A stretch of 43,679 bases of DNA, from NCBI GenBank assembly GCA_946184125.1, contig CAMHEL010000014.1, positions 1 through 43,679 on the forward strand. The letters run 5' to 3'. Shown here piece after piece: positions 9,401 through 16,342 of the stretch (its first letter is position 1; every line of letters starts with the position of its first letter). Under the pieces are notes generated by a model. The model worked only from the letters and a program-made list of their open reading frames with translations. It searched no databases and was not told where the DNA came from. This DNA comes from an uncultured Prevotellaceae bacterium. Lineage in GTDB: Bacteria > Bacteroidota > Bacteroidia > Bacteroidales > Bacteroidaceae. Both the position numbers and the translations under genes were made by a program.

Positions 9401-10145
9401 AGCGGAACAGGCACATATAAATAATCTCAACATCATCAACGTAGCCATATCTCGCGCACAGGACTATTTGTTAATATTTATGCCTTCCAAAAATTGTGAT
9501 GGCTATTTAAGTCTAAAAGAATTAAGGCATCTTGGCTATATCTCCTATAAAAACCTTAAGGAATATACAGGCATCATTCAACAAAATGAATTAGAAACCC
9601 TACTATTTGACACCCCCCACTATCTTGATAAGAATGTCTTTGTGACATCTCATCAAATAGCTAATGTTTATACTCGACCAGCTGCACATTATGAAGTCCG
9701 TTGCGATGAAAAGTCCATAGATATTCAAGTTGACGAAATCAACGATGACGGCAAAGAAGTCAGTCTAACATGGGAAAACAAATCAACAGAAAATAATAAG
9801 ACAAGCGATACTCATGTTGAAGAAGTTGCTGACTCAAATATAGACAAAGCTGATAAAAAAGAGGAAGAGACAATCAGGAAATCAAACAAAATAGTAGTCT
9901 CACATAAAACACCAACTTTTATCCTTAAAGAAATGGGTGAATATCAAGTGGGGATAATAGGTACAGTAGATGACATTTTGCATCTAATTCCTAAATTTGG
10001 AGGCTATCAATCTAGTAAGAAAAAGGAATATAATAATATCATTTATAAGAATATATACGTCATTCCGAAATATAATTTTAAACGTTTCATTGAAGCGTTA
10101 AGTCAAGAAGGGTGGGATGTAACCCAAATAGCAAATAGCATTTAG
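6372..10145 (+). CDS. Superfamily 1 (UPF1/DNA2-like) helicase, C-terminal part of the split ATPase-helicase
   Basis: The frame gives 1257 residues. About 400 residues of sacsin-type middle region and a charged coiled-coil stretch (about 400-510) precede a complete SF1 helicase: Walker A GPPGTGKT (667-674), Walker B DEAS (785-788), GDPKQ (811-815), QYRS, SFQGDQ (about 988-993) and NVAISRAQ (about 1023-1030). An acidic linker and a small C-terminal domain follow, ending FIEALSQEGWDVTQI. Motifs are intact, so the motor should be active if made. The ATG at 6372 lacks a good ribosome binding site and overlaps the upstream frame by 47 nt, so it is probably not a native start; frameshifted reading or a disrupted gene is more likely. 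Partner nucleic acid unknown. Confidence 0.82.
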   Translation: MKMYLKADFMETQHLNWVFKLYQFLKTSARMSWNPIEGKVGYLHANAKYPMRYAPIIKTQDGEWTSAFVRVHDDNNYSASNEHPNVFLPIEHAEGNYKFVHKDIMSCKNVVVLEFLKELGIKEPDRVSYYETEILKHYQQSNVTQETLLSDFVYLYSTLERMSMKERKENIDKLKNKIHAITIDNYFCNLNSLYDDTPELRTYFQSNKGKIIDINFYKENELKLSTDDIRRFFYEFGLNKWPKILVLAKDDYLEREWSYRSRLTPSNCTSITKVHDVVIEGFEDWLKKGFTEEVSKSLWHLLGEMPLEDHLEATVNYFYRTSKIYIKDSSLIYQLKNKEWIIIHGHAKKVGDIYSEDLLNAGYDNNPNLFELLGIHNKNKSIIELGGTEEQQKDYETGRQLREAGITQEDINRLLKSKREKIVKDKERETNKGKTPNIENVDDFYPKTAQSSLDDMFDEPIGTRKAVCEEHKENSTVDNEEIAQLKKKLEEDNEREIERITLRQQRAEMEKYSFEWFVAGLHEEYASTSEESKDGISHAISISFSNVRIDASNSRIFILDSSSRDIPLWIEEINDLNVNFLFNNRTELSCTFEVASVRDHTLRLKAKAGDEKELSQINWSKHCTLARIDLNNPIDLVDNLRRAFIALELDGMNLKENLDEHISFIFGPPGTGKTTYLASQVISKLMANNNICRILVLTPTNKACDVIAKKLLEENEESMLWMRRFVSSDDTELENDGYVCDRETDVYLQEKCCLISTIARLPFDCFTVPEKMYIRDIKWDYIVIDEASMISLPQIVYAIFKFEKTKIIIAGDPKQITPIDIQKIWNDENIYSMIGLNSFRKPKTEPIQFKVTNLTTQYRSIPAIGKLFSNYAYDGVLNHFRTMQSQKLLNIATLPLKPITFIPFAVENIDNMYAAKKLAGSNIHIYSAILSSEFARYIAKNYKENNSDNLNIGVICPYLSQAQLITKLIEQMSDIPMETKITVGTIHSFQGDQCNVVIAVFNPPKGLRRGAEQAHINNLNIINVAISRAQDYLLIFMPSKNCDGYLSLKELRHLGYISYKNLKEYTGIIQQNELETLLFDTPHYLDKNVFVTSHQIANVYTRPAAHYEVRCDEKSIDIQVDEINDDGKEVSLTWENKSTENNKTSDTHVEEVADSNIDKADKKEEETIRKSNKIVVSHKTPTFILKEMGEYQVGIIGTVDDILHLIPKFGGYQSSKKKEYNNIIYKNIYVIPKYNFKRFIEALSQEGWDVTQIANSI

Positions 10146-10270
10146 TTTCTAAGAACAAATAATGGTCTTGCAAATTAGAGTATATGTCTTTAAATTCATG
10201 GCAGTTTATGTTTCAGCAATGAAATTTAAAATAAATAATTCAGATATAATCATATACAATCAAAGGATGT

Positions 10271-10759
10271 ATGAGCAATAATAATGACAGTCATTCGGGG
10301 TGTTTTTGGATGCTTGCAATTATTGTGGGCACCATTATCATTGCGATGGCAATGAATGAGAATGATAAGGATGGGAACGGTTCGTCGAATAAATCCGGTA
10401 CGTACACCCCACCCCCAACAACCCCATCGTCGTCATGGCCGTCAAATAGCAGTACGAATACGACAAATCAGTCTACGACAAATAACAGTTATCAGTCTGT
10501 TCCATACACATCATCGCAGCCGGTCGTAAGGTCATCGTCGGGCTTTTCACCCGATGATGCATACGACGAGGGGTATGAAGAAGGTTATGAGGCAGGATTG
10601 TATGATGGTAGTAATGGCCTTATTTACGAAAGCAACTATGATGATTCGAATAGTTATTATGACCATTACGAAACCAGATATAAAGAAGGGTATGAAGAGG
10701 GATATGAAGATGGCTATAATAAAGGGGAGTCAGAACATGAAGATGAGGAGGAGGATTGA
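10271..10759 (+). CDS. Small membrane protein with GYEEGY repeats
   Basis: Protein of 162 residues not assigned to a named family. Residues about 11-28 form a hydrophobic helix (CFWMLAIIVGTIIIAMAM). A Ser/Thr/Pro/Asn-rich linker (about 40-95) follows, then an acidic tail with repeats of the G-Y-E-E-G-Y type (DEGYEEGYEAG and YKEGYEEGYEDGYNKG), ending EDEEED. With only one helix and no signal cleavage site it is probably an inner membrane anchor with the acidic tail outside or inside the cell; the topology is not certain. AAAGGA lies just upstream of the start. It follows the helicase by 125 bp in the same orientation but need not be co-transcribed. Confidence 0.7.
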   Translation: MSNNNDSHSGCFWMLAIIVGTIIIAMAMNENDKDGNGSSNKSGTYTPPPTTPSSSWPSNSSTNTTNQSTTNNSYQSVPYTSSQPVVRSSSGFSPDDAYDEGYEEGYEAGLYDGSNGLIYESNYDDSNSYYDHYETRYKEGYEEGYEDGYNKGESEHEDEEED

Positions 10760-11120
10760 TTTCGGCAGAGCCGATTTATAATTCATAATTCATAATTCAT
10801 AATTCATAATTATTCCGACGGCGCCATGGGGATTCCTTTCGAAACCAATATAATTTTTAATTTTCAAATTTTCACGATGATAGAGCGGCATTTGACAAGC
10901 AAAATGCCCTACGAATAATTTCGGACCGAAGGGACAAAAGATTAATAATCAGATGCTTATGCCCCGTCGGGGCGATTGATTTGCGCGAATATTAAAACCC
11001 AGGGCGTTGCCCTGGGCTGAGAGCAGGTTGCCCCGGTGGGGCGCCGTTGGTGCGGAGGGATTGTTTTCGAAATTATTGGTGGAGAGAAATTAATATTGAA
11101 GATTGAAAATTGAAGATTAT
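10760..11120. repeat. Intergenic stretch with heptamers and hairpin palindromes
   Basis: No gene seen. Four AATTCAT heptamers lie at 10780-10807. Three hairpins with 3-nt loops follow: GCCCC-GTC-GGGGC (10961-10973), CCCAGGGC-GTT-GCCCTGGG (10998-11016) and GCCCC-GGT-GGGGC (11030-11042). A short TTGAAGA/TTGAAAA heptamer run lies just before the flanking block at 11121. The phrase around CCCAGGGCGTTGCCCTGGG is a common intergenic repeat in this group, by recollection. Confidence 0.7.
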
Positions 11121-11183
11121 GTGTAGCGGTCTTAGACGAGCTAAGACCCTACCAATGAGTTCGAAAGAAATCCATTTCGAAAG
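11121..11183. repeat. 63-bp island-flanking block, right copy (inverted)
   Basis: Reverse complement of 317-379 with about one difference. Together the two copies bracket the accessory island. It is followed by the 52-bp palindrome and by the same octamer/heptamer tract as on the left, also inverted but with the blocks in a different order, which argues against a single simple insertion. Confidence 0.75.
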
Positions 11184-11217
11184 TCATCCTCCGTGCCATA
11201 CAAATAAGGGTCAATCA

Positions 11218-11269
11218 AGGGGACAGGGCCTTGATGGAATTCTCAAATTCCATCAAAAACCTGTCCCCT
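11218..11269. repeat. 52-bp palindromic element, copy 2
   Basis: Same arms (GGGGACAGG / CCTGTCCCC and TTGATGGAATT / AATTCCATCAA) and same length as at 561-612. The flanks TCAATC and GATTGA extend the palindrome. The interior matches copy 1 in the same left-to-right direction even though the surrounding repeats are inverted. Confidence 0.75.
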
Positions 11270-11309
11270 GGATTGACACGCTGAGTTCGAAATGAAAGCC
11301 ATCGGTCCG

Positions 11310-11487
11310 AATCCAACGAACATATGTCTAAACTCCAAAGAATAGACACTAGACTTTAGACGCTAGACTTTAGACGAAGCCATCAAATCATACGTCTAAA
11401 CTCCTAAACTACTAAACTCCTAAACTCCCTCAAGAAAAACTCCAAAACTCCTTCTCAAAATCTCCAAATCTCCCCTCAATTTCTTTT
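11310..11487. repeat. Heptamer/octamer tandem tract, inverted copy
   Basis: Contains AACGAACATATGT, then TAGACTT/TAGACGC heptamers and CTAAACTC octamers, the reverse complement of the tract at 400-535. It reaches the 3' end of folK with AT-rich sequence. No gene seen. Confidence 0.65.
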
Positions 11488-11925
11488 TCAATTATGAATT
11501 AATTCATCATTCTGCATGGCTTCGCGGAGGGGGGTCATGACGAAGTCGCGCTGATGCATGAGGGGATGGGGGATTTTAAGGAAGGGGTAATCGATGTGGA
11601 GGTCGTCGTAGAGGAGGATGTCGATATCGATGATGCGGTCGTGATAGACGCCTCCTTCTGACTTGTGGGTGCGCCCCATGGAACGCTCGATGCGCTGGGT
11701 GGCTGCCAACAGGGCGACTGGAGAGAGGGAGGTGTGACACGCCACCACGGCATTGAGGAAGAAGTTGTCGGACTGGAAACCCCAGGGCTCTGATGCATGA
11801 AAAGCCGACTGGCGCACGACGTGCCCAATCAGCTTTTCAATACTATCGATGGCGCTGCTGAGGTTGGCCTCCCTGTCGCCGAGGTTGGAACCTAAAGCGA
11901 GGTAAACGGTATGCAGGTCAGTCAT
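11488..11925 (-). CDS. folK: 2-amino-4-hydroxy-6-hydroxymethyldihydropteridine diphosphokinase
   Basis: Transfers pyrophosphate from ATP to 6-hydroxymethyl-dihydropterin in folate synthesis. The 145-residue protein has ALGSNLGDR near the start (10-18), SEPWGF (45-50) and the family signature HDRIIDIDILL with R97, D100 and D102, the magnesium/ATP-binding residues; the length suits a single-domain HPPK. The start at 11925 was chosen because homology begins at [14 protein letters not shown]; an in-frame ATG at 11949 would add residues that come from the duplicated junction. It is last in the ftsX-to-folK operon, and its start lies in the third copy of a tandemly repeated queA/folK junction, so its translation may depend on ribosomes ending upstream mini-ORFs at ATGACTGA. 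Confidence 0.93.
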   Translation of the reverse strand: MTDLHTVYLALGSNLGDREANLSSAIDSIEKLIGHVVRQSAFHASEPWGFQSDNFFLNAVVACHTSLSPVALLAATQRIERSMGRTHKSEGGVYHDRIIDIDILLYDDLHIDYPFLKIPHPLMHQRDFVMTPLREAMQNDELIHN

Positions 11926-11998
11926 TGGTGATGAACATGGCGTCGACATAGCCGAGGTTGGAACCTAAAGCGAGGTAGACGGTGTGCAGGTCAGTCAT
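11918..11998 (-). CDS. 26-codon mini-ORF from junction duplication (second)
   Basis: Begins with the duplicated folK start ([16 protein letters not shown]) and ends with the duplicated queA tail (DAMFITND). Its TGA overlaps the true folK ATG in ATGACTGA. Probably not a functional protein; it may pass ribosomes on to folK. Confidence 0.5.
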   Translation of the reverse strand: MTDLHTVYLALGSNLGYVDAMFITND

Positions 11999-12071
11999 TG
12001 GTGATGAACATGGCGTCGCCATAGCCTGGGTTGGAGCCCTGAGCGAGGTAGACGGTGTGCAGGTCAGTCAT
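11991..12071 (-). CDS. 26-codon mini-ORF from junction duplication (first)
   Basis: Begins 8 nt inside the end of queA with [16 protein letters not shown] and ends DAMFITND, stopping in ATGACTGA at the next mini-ORF. It is the exact overlap arrangement expected of the original queA/folK junction, now leading to a short dead-end frame. Confidence 0.5.
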   Translation of the reverse strand: MTDLHTVYLAQGSNPGYGDAMFITND

Positions 12072-13242
12072 TGGTGATGAGCATGGCGTCGCCATAGCAT
12101 CCGAAGCGGTAGCCATTGTCGAGCGCTTTCTGGTAAGCCTCCATCACCAGTTCGTATCCTCCGAAGGCACAAGCTGACATCAGCAGCGATGACAGCGGAT
12201 GGTAGAAATTGCACACCATGCAGTCGGCGAGGCCGAAGTCGTAGGGCGGGAAGATGAACTTATTGGTCCACCCGTCGTACTCCTTGAGTTGTCCGTCGGT
12301 ACCCACAGCCGTCTCGGTGGCCTTGACGACGCTCGTTCCGACGGCGCAGATGCGTTTGTTCGCCAGTTTGGCGGCATTGACGGTGTCGCAAGCCTCTTTC
12401 TCGACGAACATCTGCTCGGAATCCATCTTGTGCTTGGTGAGGTCCTCCACCTCGATGTTGTGGAAGGCGCCCAGAGCGCAGTGGAGCGTGATGAAGGCGA
12501 ACTCGATGCCTTTGATTTCCATGCGCTTCATCAGTTCACGGCTGAAGTGCAGACCTGAGGCAGGTGCGGTGACAGCCCCCTCGTTCTTGGCATAGATGCA
12601 CTGGAAGTCCTCCATGTCCTCGGGCAGCACCGGGCGGTCCTTCACCCGCACAATCTTCGTCTTGCCGGTCTCGTCGACCACCTCTTTATCCGATTCGTGG
12701 TCGATGATATAGTGAGGCAGCGGAGCGGAGCCGAGGGCGTAGAGTTCGCGCTTGAATTTCTCGTGCGGGCAGTCGTAGAGGAAGCGTAGCGTACGTCCGC
12801 GGCTGGTGGTGTTGTCGATGACCTCAGCGACCATCGTCCCACTGTCGTCGAAGAACAGTTTGTTGCCGATGCGTATCTTCCTTGCCGGCTCGACGAGCAC
12901 GTCCCACAGGCGGAGGCTCTCGTTGAGCTCGCGCAGGAGGAAAACCTCTATTTTGGCATCGGTCTTCTCCTTGGTGCCGTAGAGTCGTGCGGGGAACACC
13001 TTGGTATCGTTGAACACGAAGACATCGCCCTCGTCGAAATAATCAATGAGATGGCGGAACTCGATGAACTGCGGTGTTCCGTCGTCGTTGGTGAGCGGTT
13101 GCCCCTTATCGTCAGTCCTGAACATATCGATGCGCTTCGATTTGCGATGCAAGACCATCATTCTGCACTCGTCGCGGTTGTAGGTTGGGTAGAGTGCGAT
13201 TTGCTCCTCGGGGAGCCTGAATTTGAACTGTGATAATTTCAT
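12064..13242 (-). CDS. queA: S-adenosylmethionine:tRNA ribosyltransferase-isomerase
   Basis: Transfers and rearranges the ribosyl part of S-adenosylmethionine onto preQ1 in tRNA, giving epoxyqueuosine. The 392-residue protein starts [19 protein letters not shown] and carries the family blocks [26 protein letters not shown] and [13 protein letters not shown]. It is somewhat longer than the E. coli enzyme (about 356), which is usual in Bacteroidetes. A strong AAAGGAG (13253-13259) about 10 nt before the start is notable in a group that rarely uses such sites. It lies between truB (39-bp gap) and folK (8-nt overlap with the first mini-ORF). Confidence 0.95.
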   Translation of the reverse strand: MKLSQFKFRLPEEQIALYPTYNRDECRMMVLHRKSKRIDMFRTDDKGQPLTNDDGTPQFIEFRHLIDYFDEGDVFVFNDTKVFPARLYGTKEKTDAKIEVFLLRELNESLRLWDVLVEPARKIRIGNKLFFDDSGTMVAEVIDNTTSRGRTLRFLYDCPHEKFKRELYALGSAPLPHYIIDHESDKEVVDETGKTKIVRVKDRPVLPEDMEDFQCIYAKNEGAVTAPASGLHFSRELMKRMEIKGIEFAFITLHCALGAFHNIEVEDLTKHKMDSEQMFVEKEACDTVNAAKLANKRICAVGTSVVKATETAVGTDGQLKEYDGWTNKFIFPPYDFGLADCMVCNFYHPLSSLLMSACAFGGYELVMEAYQKALDNGYRFGCYGDAMLITND

Positions 13243-13281
13243 GCTGTCTATCTCCTTTCTATTGAGGTGCGTTCTTTGTGT

Positions 13282-13989
13282 TCATTTATTGTTTTCCAGC
13301 AGCTGATTTTCGAGCCACTGGGGGAAGTCGTCGAGCGTGATGGCATCGTCGACGCGGTAGTCGCCCACCCTTGTCCGCCTCAGCGAGGTGAGGAAGGCGC
13401 CGCTGTGTAGAGCCGCCCCGATGTCGCGTGCCAGGGCGCGGATATAGGTTCCTTTGCCGCAGACCACCCGTATGGCCATGGTCATGCTGTCGGTGTCGAA
13501 GCTGAGCAGTTCGATTTCGTCGACATGGAGCGGTTTGGCCTGCAGTTCCACGTCGCGCCCCTTGCGCATGAGCAGGTATGCCCTTTTGCCGTCGACCTTG
13601 CAGGCAGAGAACTCCGGCGGCACCTGCATGATGTCGCCCACGAAGTCCTGCAGCACACTCTCGACCATGGCCCTGGTGATATGCTTGGTGGGATAGGTGA
13701 AGTTGACGGTGTGCTCGCGGTCGTAGCTGGCGGTGGTGGCACCCAGCTGCAGCGTGGCGACATACTCCTTGGTGTGCGCCTGGAGCGTCTCAATCATCTT
13801 GGTGGCCTTGCCCGTACAGAGCAGCAGCACGCCGGTGGCCAGTGGGTCGAGTGTGCCGGCATGGCCCATCTTCACCCTTTTCACGCCCAGCCTCCTCGAT
13901 ACGAGGTAGCGGATGTGAGCCAGCGCGCCGAAGCTCGACATGCGGTAGGGCTTGTCGATGGCGATGACGACCCCTTCGTTGAAATCCAT
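13282..13989 (-). CDS. truB: tRNA pseudouridine(55) synthase
   Basis: Makes pseudouridine 55 in the tRNA T loop. The 235-residue protein starts MDFNEGVVIAIDKPYRMSSF and has the catalytic motif GHAGTLDPLATGVLL with D48, then VGDIMQVPPEFSACKVDGKRAY and GTYIRALARDIG. It is short compared with E. coli TruB because it lacks the C-terminal extension. The start at 13989 overlaps the uppP stop by 1 nt (TGATG), so the two are probably translationally coupled; an upstream in-frame ATG would lie inside uppP and adds non-homologous sequence. Confidence 0.95.
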   Translation of the reverse strand: MDFNEGVVIAIDKPYRMSSFGALAHIRYLVSRRLGVKRVKMGHAGTLDPLATGVLLLCTGKATKMIETLQAHTKEYVATLQLGATTASYDREHTVNFTYPTKHITRAMVESVLQDFVGDIMQVPPEFSACKVDGKRAYLLMRKGRDVELQAKPLHVDEIELLSFDTDSMTMAIRVVCGKGTYIRALARDIGAALHSGAFLTSLRRTRVGDYRVDDAITLDDFPQWLENQLLENNK

Positions 13990-14846
13990 CAGTCGACCAT
14001 TACCAGTGAGTGACCTGTCAGCAGCAGGATGATGATGATGCCGCCGACGATGATGCGGTACCAGCCAAAGGCCTTGAAACCATATTTCGTGAGGAAGTTG
14101 ACAAACCACTTCATGGCGAGCAGTGCGACGACGAACGCCACGACACATCCGAGGATGAGCATGGTGATGTTGTGGGAGGTCGCCCACGAAGCTTCCTCCT
14201 TGAACAGGTCGAGCAGGTCGAGCAGGGTGGCTCCCGCCATGGTGGGCACAGCGAGGAAGAAGGAGAACTCAGCCGCCTTCTTGCGTGAGAGCCCCTGAGT
14301 CATACCGCCCACGATGGTGGCCATGGAGCGCGAGACGCCCGGTATGACGGAGATGCACTGGTAGAGACCGATGTTGAATGCCTTCTTCTCATTCACCTTG
14401 ACAGCATCGTTGCCTTTGTTGAACCATTTGTCGCAGTAGAGCATGAAGATGCCGCCGAGGACGAGCATGATAGCCACCACCTCGACGCTGTCGAGCAGCC
14501 AGTCGAGCAGTCCCGACTTCTTGGCGAGCAGGCCGATGATGACAGCCGGCAGCACGCCGATGAAGAGGAGCCAGTAGAACCTGAACTTATGTATCAGTTT
14601 CTGCAAGGGGGTGCTGCCCTTGGGGGCCGGCGTATGATCGATGTGGAAGAATCTTTTCCAATAGAGGCACACGACAGAGAGAATGGCGCCAAACTGGATG
14701 ATGAAGGTGAAGGCGTGGACGAAGGCATCGCCCTGCTCTATTCCCAAAAGGTTTTGAGTGATAATCATGTGGCCCGTGGAAGAGACAGGCAGAAACTCCG
14801 TCAGGCCTTCCACGATGGCAATAATGATGGTTTGTATCCAATCCAT
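13989..14846 (-). CDS. uppP: Undecaprenyl-diphosphatase (BacA/UppP)
   Basis: Integral membrane phosphatase that recycles undecaprenyl diphosphate to the monophosphate carrier for peptidoglycan and O-antigen synthesis and gives bacitracin resistance. The 285-residue protein shows EGLTEFLPVSSTGHM (13-27) and PGVSRS (169-174), the two conserved motifs forming the active site, within several hydrophobic helices. Coupled to truB by a 1-nt overlap; 96 bp separate it from the DUF3098 gene upstream. Confidence 0.95.
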   Translation of the reverse strand: MDWIQTIIIAIVEGLTEFLPVSSTGHMIITQNLLGIEQGDAFVHAFTFIIQFGAILSVVCLYWKRFFHIDHTPAPKGSTPLQKLIHKFRFYWLLFIGVLPAVIIGLLAKKSGLLDWLLDSVEVVAIMLVLGGIFMLYCDKWFNKGNDAVKVNEKKAFNIGLYQCISVIPGVSRSMATIVGGMTQGLSRKKAAEFSFFLAVPTMAGATLLDLLDLFKEEASWATSHNITMLILGCVVAFVVALLAMKWFVNFLTKYGFKAFGWYRIIVGGIIIILLLTGHSLVMVD

Positions 14847-14942
14847 AAAAAAAACTTATTTAAAAATCAACCACCACACCTCTATGCATGGTTTTTTCCG
14901 GAAATCTGCTGATGACGCCCAGCAGAAGCGTTTGAAGTTTGC

Positions 14943-15218
14943 TTATTTGACGATGTCCTTGGACGAAGGATCTTGCTTGGCAGGCAGTTGGTCGTCGTCC
15001 TTGGTGCGGTACATGATGGCGCAGATCATCGATGCGAAGCCGATGAAGCACACCACGGGAGCCACCTTGATGCGCATGGCGCTGAAGATGTCGGTATTGA
15101 ATTCCGTCGCGTCGGACCCTGCCCCACTCATGAGGATGAACCCGATGATGACCACAATCATTCCCACAGCGAGCAGGATGAAGTTTTTCCGCCCGAATGC
15201 CAGATTTCGTTTATCCAT
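14943..15218 (-). CDS. DUF3098 small membrane protein
   Basis: Protein of 91 residues with two hydrophobic helices (about 13-31 and 53-69) and a basic N terminus, FGRKNFILLAVGM. It fits the Bacteroidetes family DUF3098, commonly found between ftsX and uppP. No enzymatic motif is seen; function unknown, probably an inner membrane accessory to cell envelope work given the constant neighbours. Confidence 0.85.
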   Translation of the reverse strand: MDKRNLAFGRKNFILLAVGMIVVIIGFILMSGAGSDATEFNTDIFSAMRIKVAPVVCFIGFASMICAIMYRTKDDDQLPAKQDPSSKDIVK

Positions 15219-15241
15219 AATTTGTCAGATTGATGTCTTTG

Positions 15242-16120
15242 TCAGATGTTGTAAAGTTCGCCGGCCTTCATGTTGAGGAACTTGTTGACCGACTGCCATG
15301 AGCAGATGGTGGTGATGATGACCCCGAAGAGCAGCACGGCGGCGGCGGTGATGGCCAGCACCTGCCATGTGATGACCTCCATGACATCGGGCTGGTACTG
15401 GTAGAGGCTGTACATGCCCCCGGCGAGCACGGCGATGGCGATGATGCCCGCTATGAGCCCGAGGACGATGCCCTGCCTGATGAAAGGCGCCCTGATGAAG
15501 CCCCATGAGGCGCCCACCAGCTTCATGGTGTGGATGTTGAAGCGCCTGGAGTAGATGCCCAGCTTCACGGTGTTGTTGATGAGCACCACGGAGACCACGA
15601 GGAGCAGTCCGGCAAGGACGAGCAGGACGATGCTGATTTTCCGCAGCGTGCGGTTGATGTCCTCGACGAGGTCCTTGGGATACTTGATTTCGGTCACCCC
15701 GGGCAGTTTGGTCAGTTCCTCGGAAATCCACTTCAGCGAGTCGGTGTTGGCGTAGTCGGCATGCAGCTGGAACTCGACCGACGCGAGGCAGGGGTTGCCT
15801 CCTGCGAACTCCGCCGGGTCGGTGCCCAGTTCCTTCTTCAGGTCTTCGAGCACTTCCTCCTTACTGATATATTTCATGGAGTAAATATACGGCTTGGTGG
15901 TGAGGTTGTCGCAGAACTGCTTTGCCTCGGAATCAGTGATTTCCTCGTTGAGCAGCATGGTGACGGTAAGCTGTTCTTTCACATACGCTGATAGGTTTCG
16001 TGCAGTGAACACGGTGAAGACAACCATACCAAGCAACACGAGCACCATGGCGGTGCTGATACACAAAGTAAACACCTGCAGCCCCTGACGGCCACGGGTC
16101 TTATTCTTGTTTTTTCCCAT
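15242..16120 (-). CDS. ftsX: Cell division protein FtsX (permease-like)
   Basis: The membrane partner of FtsE, regulating peptidoglycan hydrolysis at division. The 292-residue protein has a basic N terminus, one helix (about 20-43), an extracytoplasmic domain including LPGVTEIKYP, and three helices in the C-terminal half around INNTVKLGIYSRR and KLVGASWGFIRAPF, the FtsX core signature. ftsE is not adjacent, as is common in Bacteroidetes. First gene of the operon running to folK, with a matching promoter just upstream. Confidence 0.93.
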   Translation of the reverse strand: MGKNKNKTRGRQGLQVFTLCISTAMVLVLLGMVVFTVFTARNLSAYVKEQLTVTMLLNEEITDSEAKQFCDNLTTKPYIYSMKYISKEEVLEDLKKELGTDPAEFAGGNPCLASVEFQLHADYANTDSLKWISEELTKLPGVTEIKYPKDLVEDINRTLRKISIVLLVLAGLLLVVSVVLINNTVKLGIYSRRFNIHTMKLVGASWGFIRAPFIRQGIVLGLIAGIIAIAVLAGGMYSLYQYQPDVMEVITWQVLAITAAAVLLFGVIITTICSWQSVNKFLNMKAGELYNI

Positions 16121-16151
16121 TCTGATGGTTATAAAATGCCAATAATCGGTG

Positions 16152-16183
16152 CAAAATTACGAAAAAAAGCTATTCACGGCAAC
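16152..16183 (-). promoter_or_regulatory. Promoter for the ftsX-folK operon
   Basis: On the minus strand TAATTTTG (16152-16159) is a good -7 element. GTTG, a one-base variant of TTTG, lies 20 nt upstream (16180-16183). It is about 30 bp from the ftsX start. Confidence 0.55.
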
Positions 16184-16245
16184 ACTTTAACGACTATTAA
16201 CACGGAAATAATGTCGGAGGGGGCCTATGTATGAGAAAAAAGATG

Positions 16246-16253
16246 TAATTTTG
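16246..16253 (+). promoter_or_regulatory. Possible -7 element for the radical SAM gene
   Basis: TAATTTTG on the plus strand fits the -7 consensus 90 bp before the start at 16343. No convincing TTTG is found at the right distance upstream. Confidence 0.35.
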
Positions 16254-16342
16254 CAGTCAAGCCCAAAGACTTCGACGTCTTTCCGACACTATCACTCAAA
16301 AACAGGATGAACAAGACCATCACACCTTAACAAAGACACAAG

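Larger units (their letters stand above)
11881..12090. repeat. Tandem 73-bp repeat at the queA/folK junction
   Basis: Three copies of GTCATTGGTGATGA start at 11921, 11994 and 12067, so the period is 73 bp. The unit covers the last codons of queA and the first codons of folK. Copies differ at a few bases, so the duplication is not brand new. Because 73 is not a multiple of 3, but the overlap is 8 nt and each mini-ORF 81 nt, the stop/start coupling is preserved in every copy. Confidence 0.9.
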
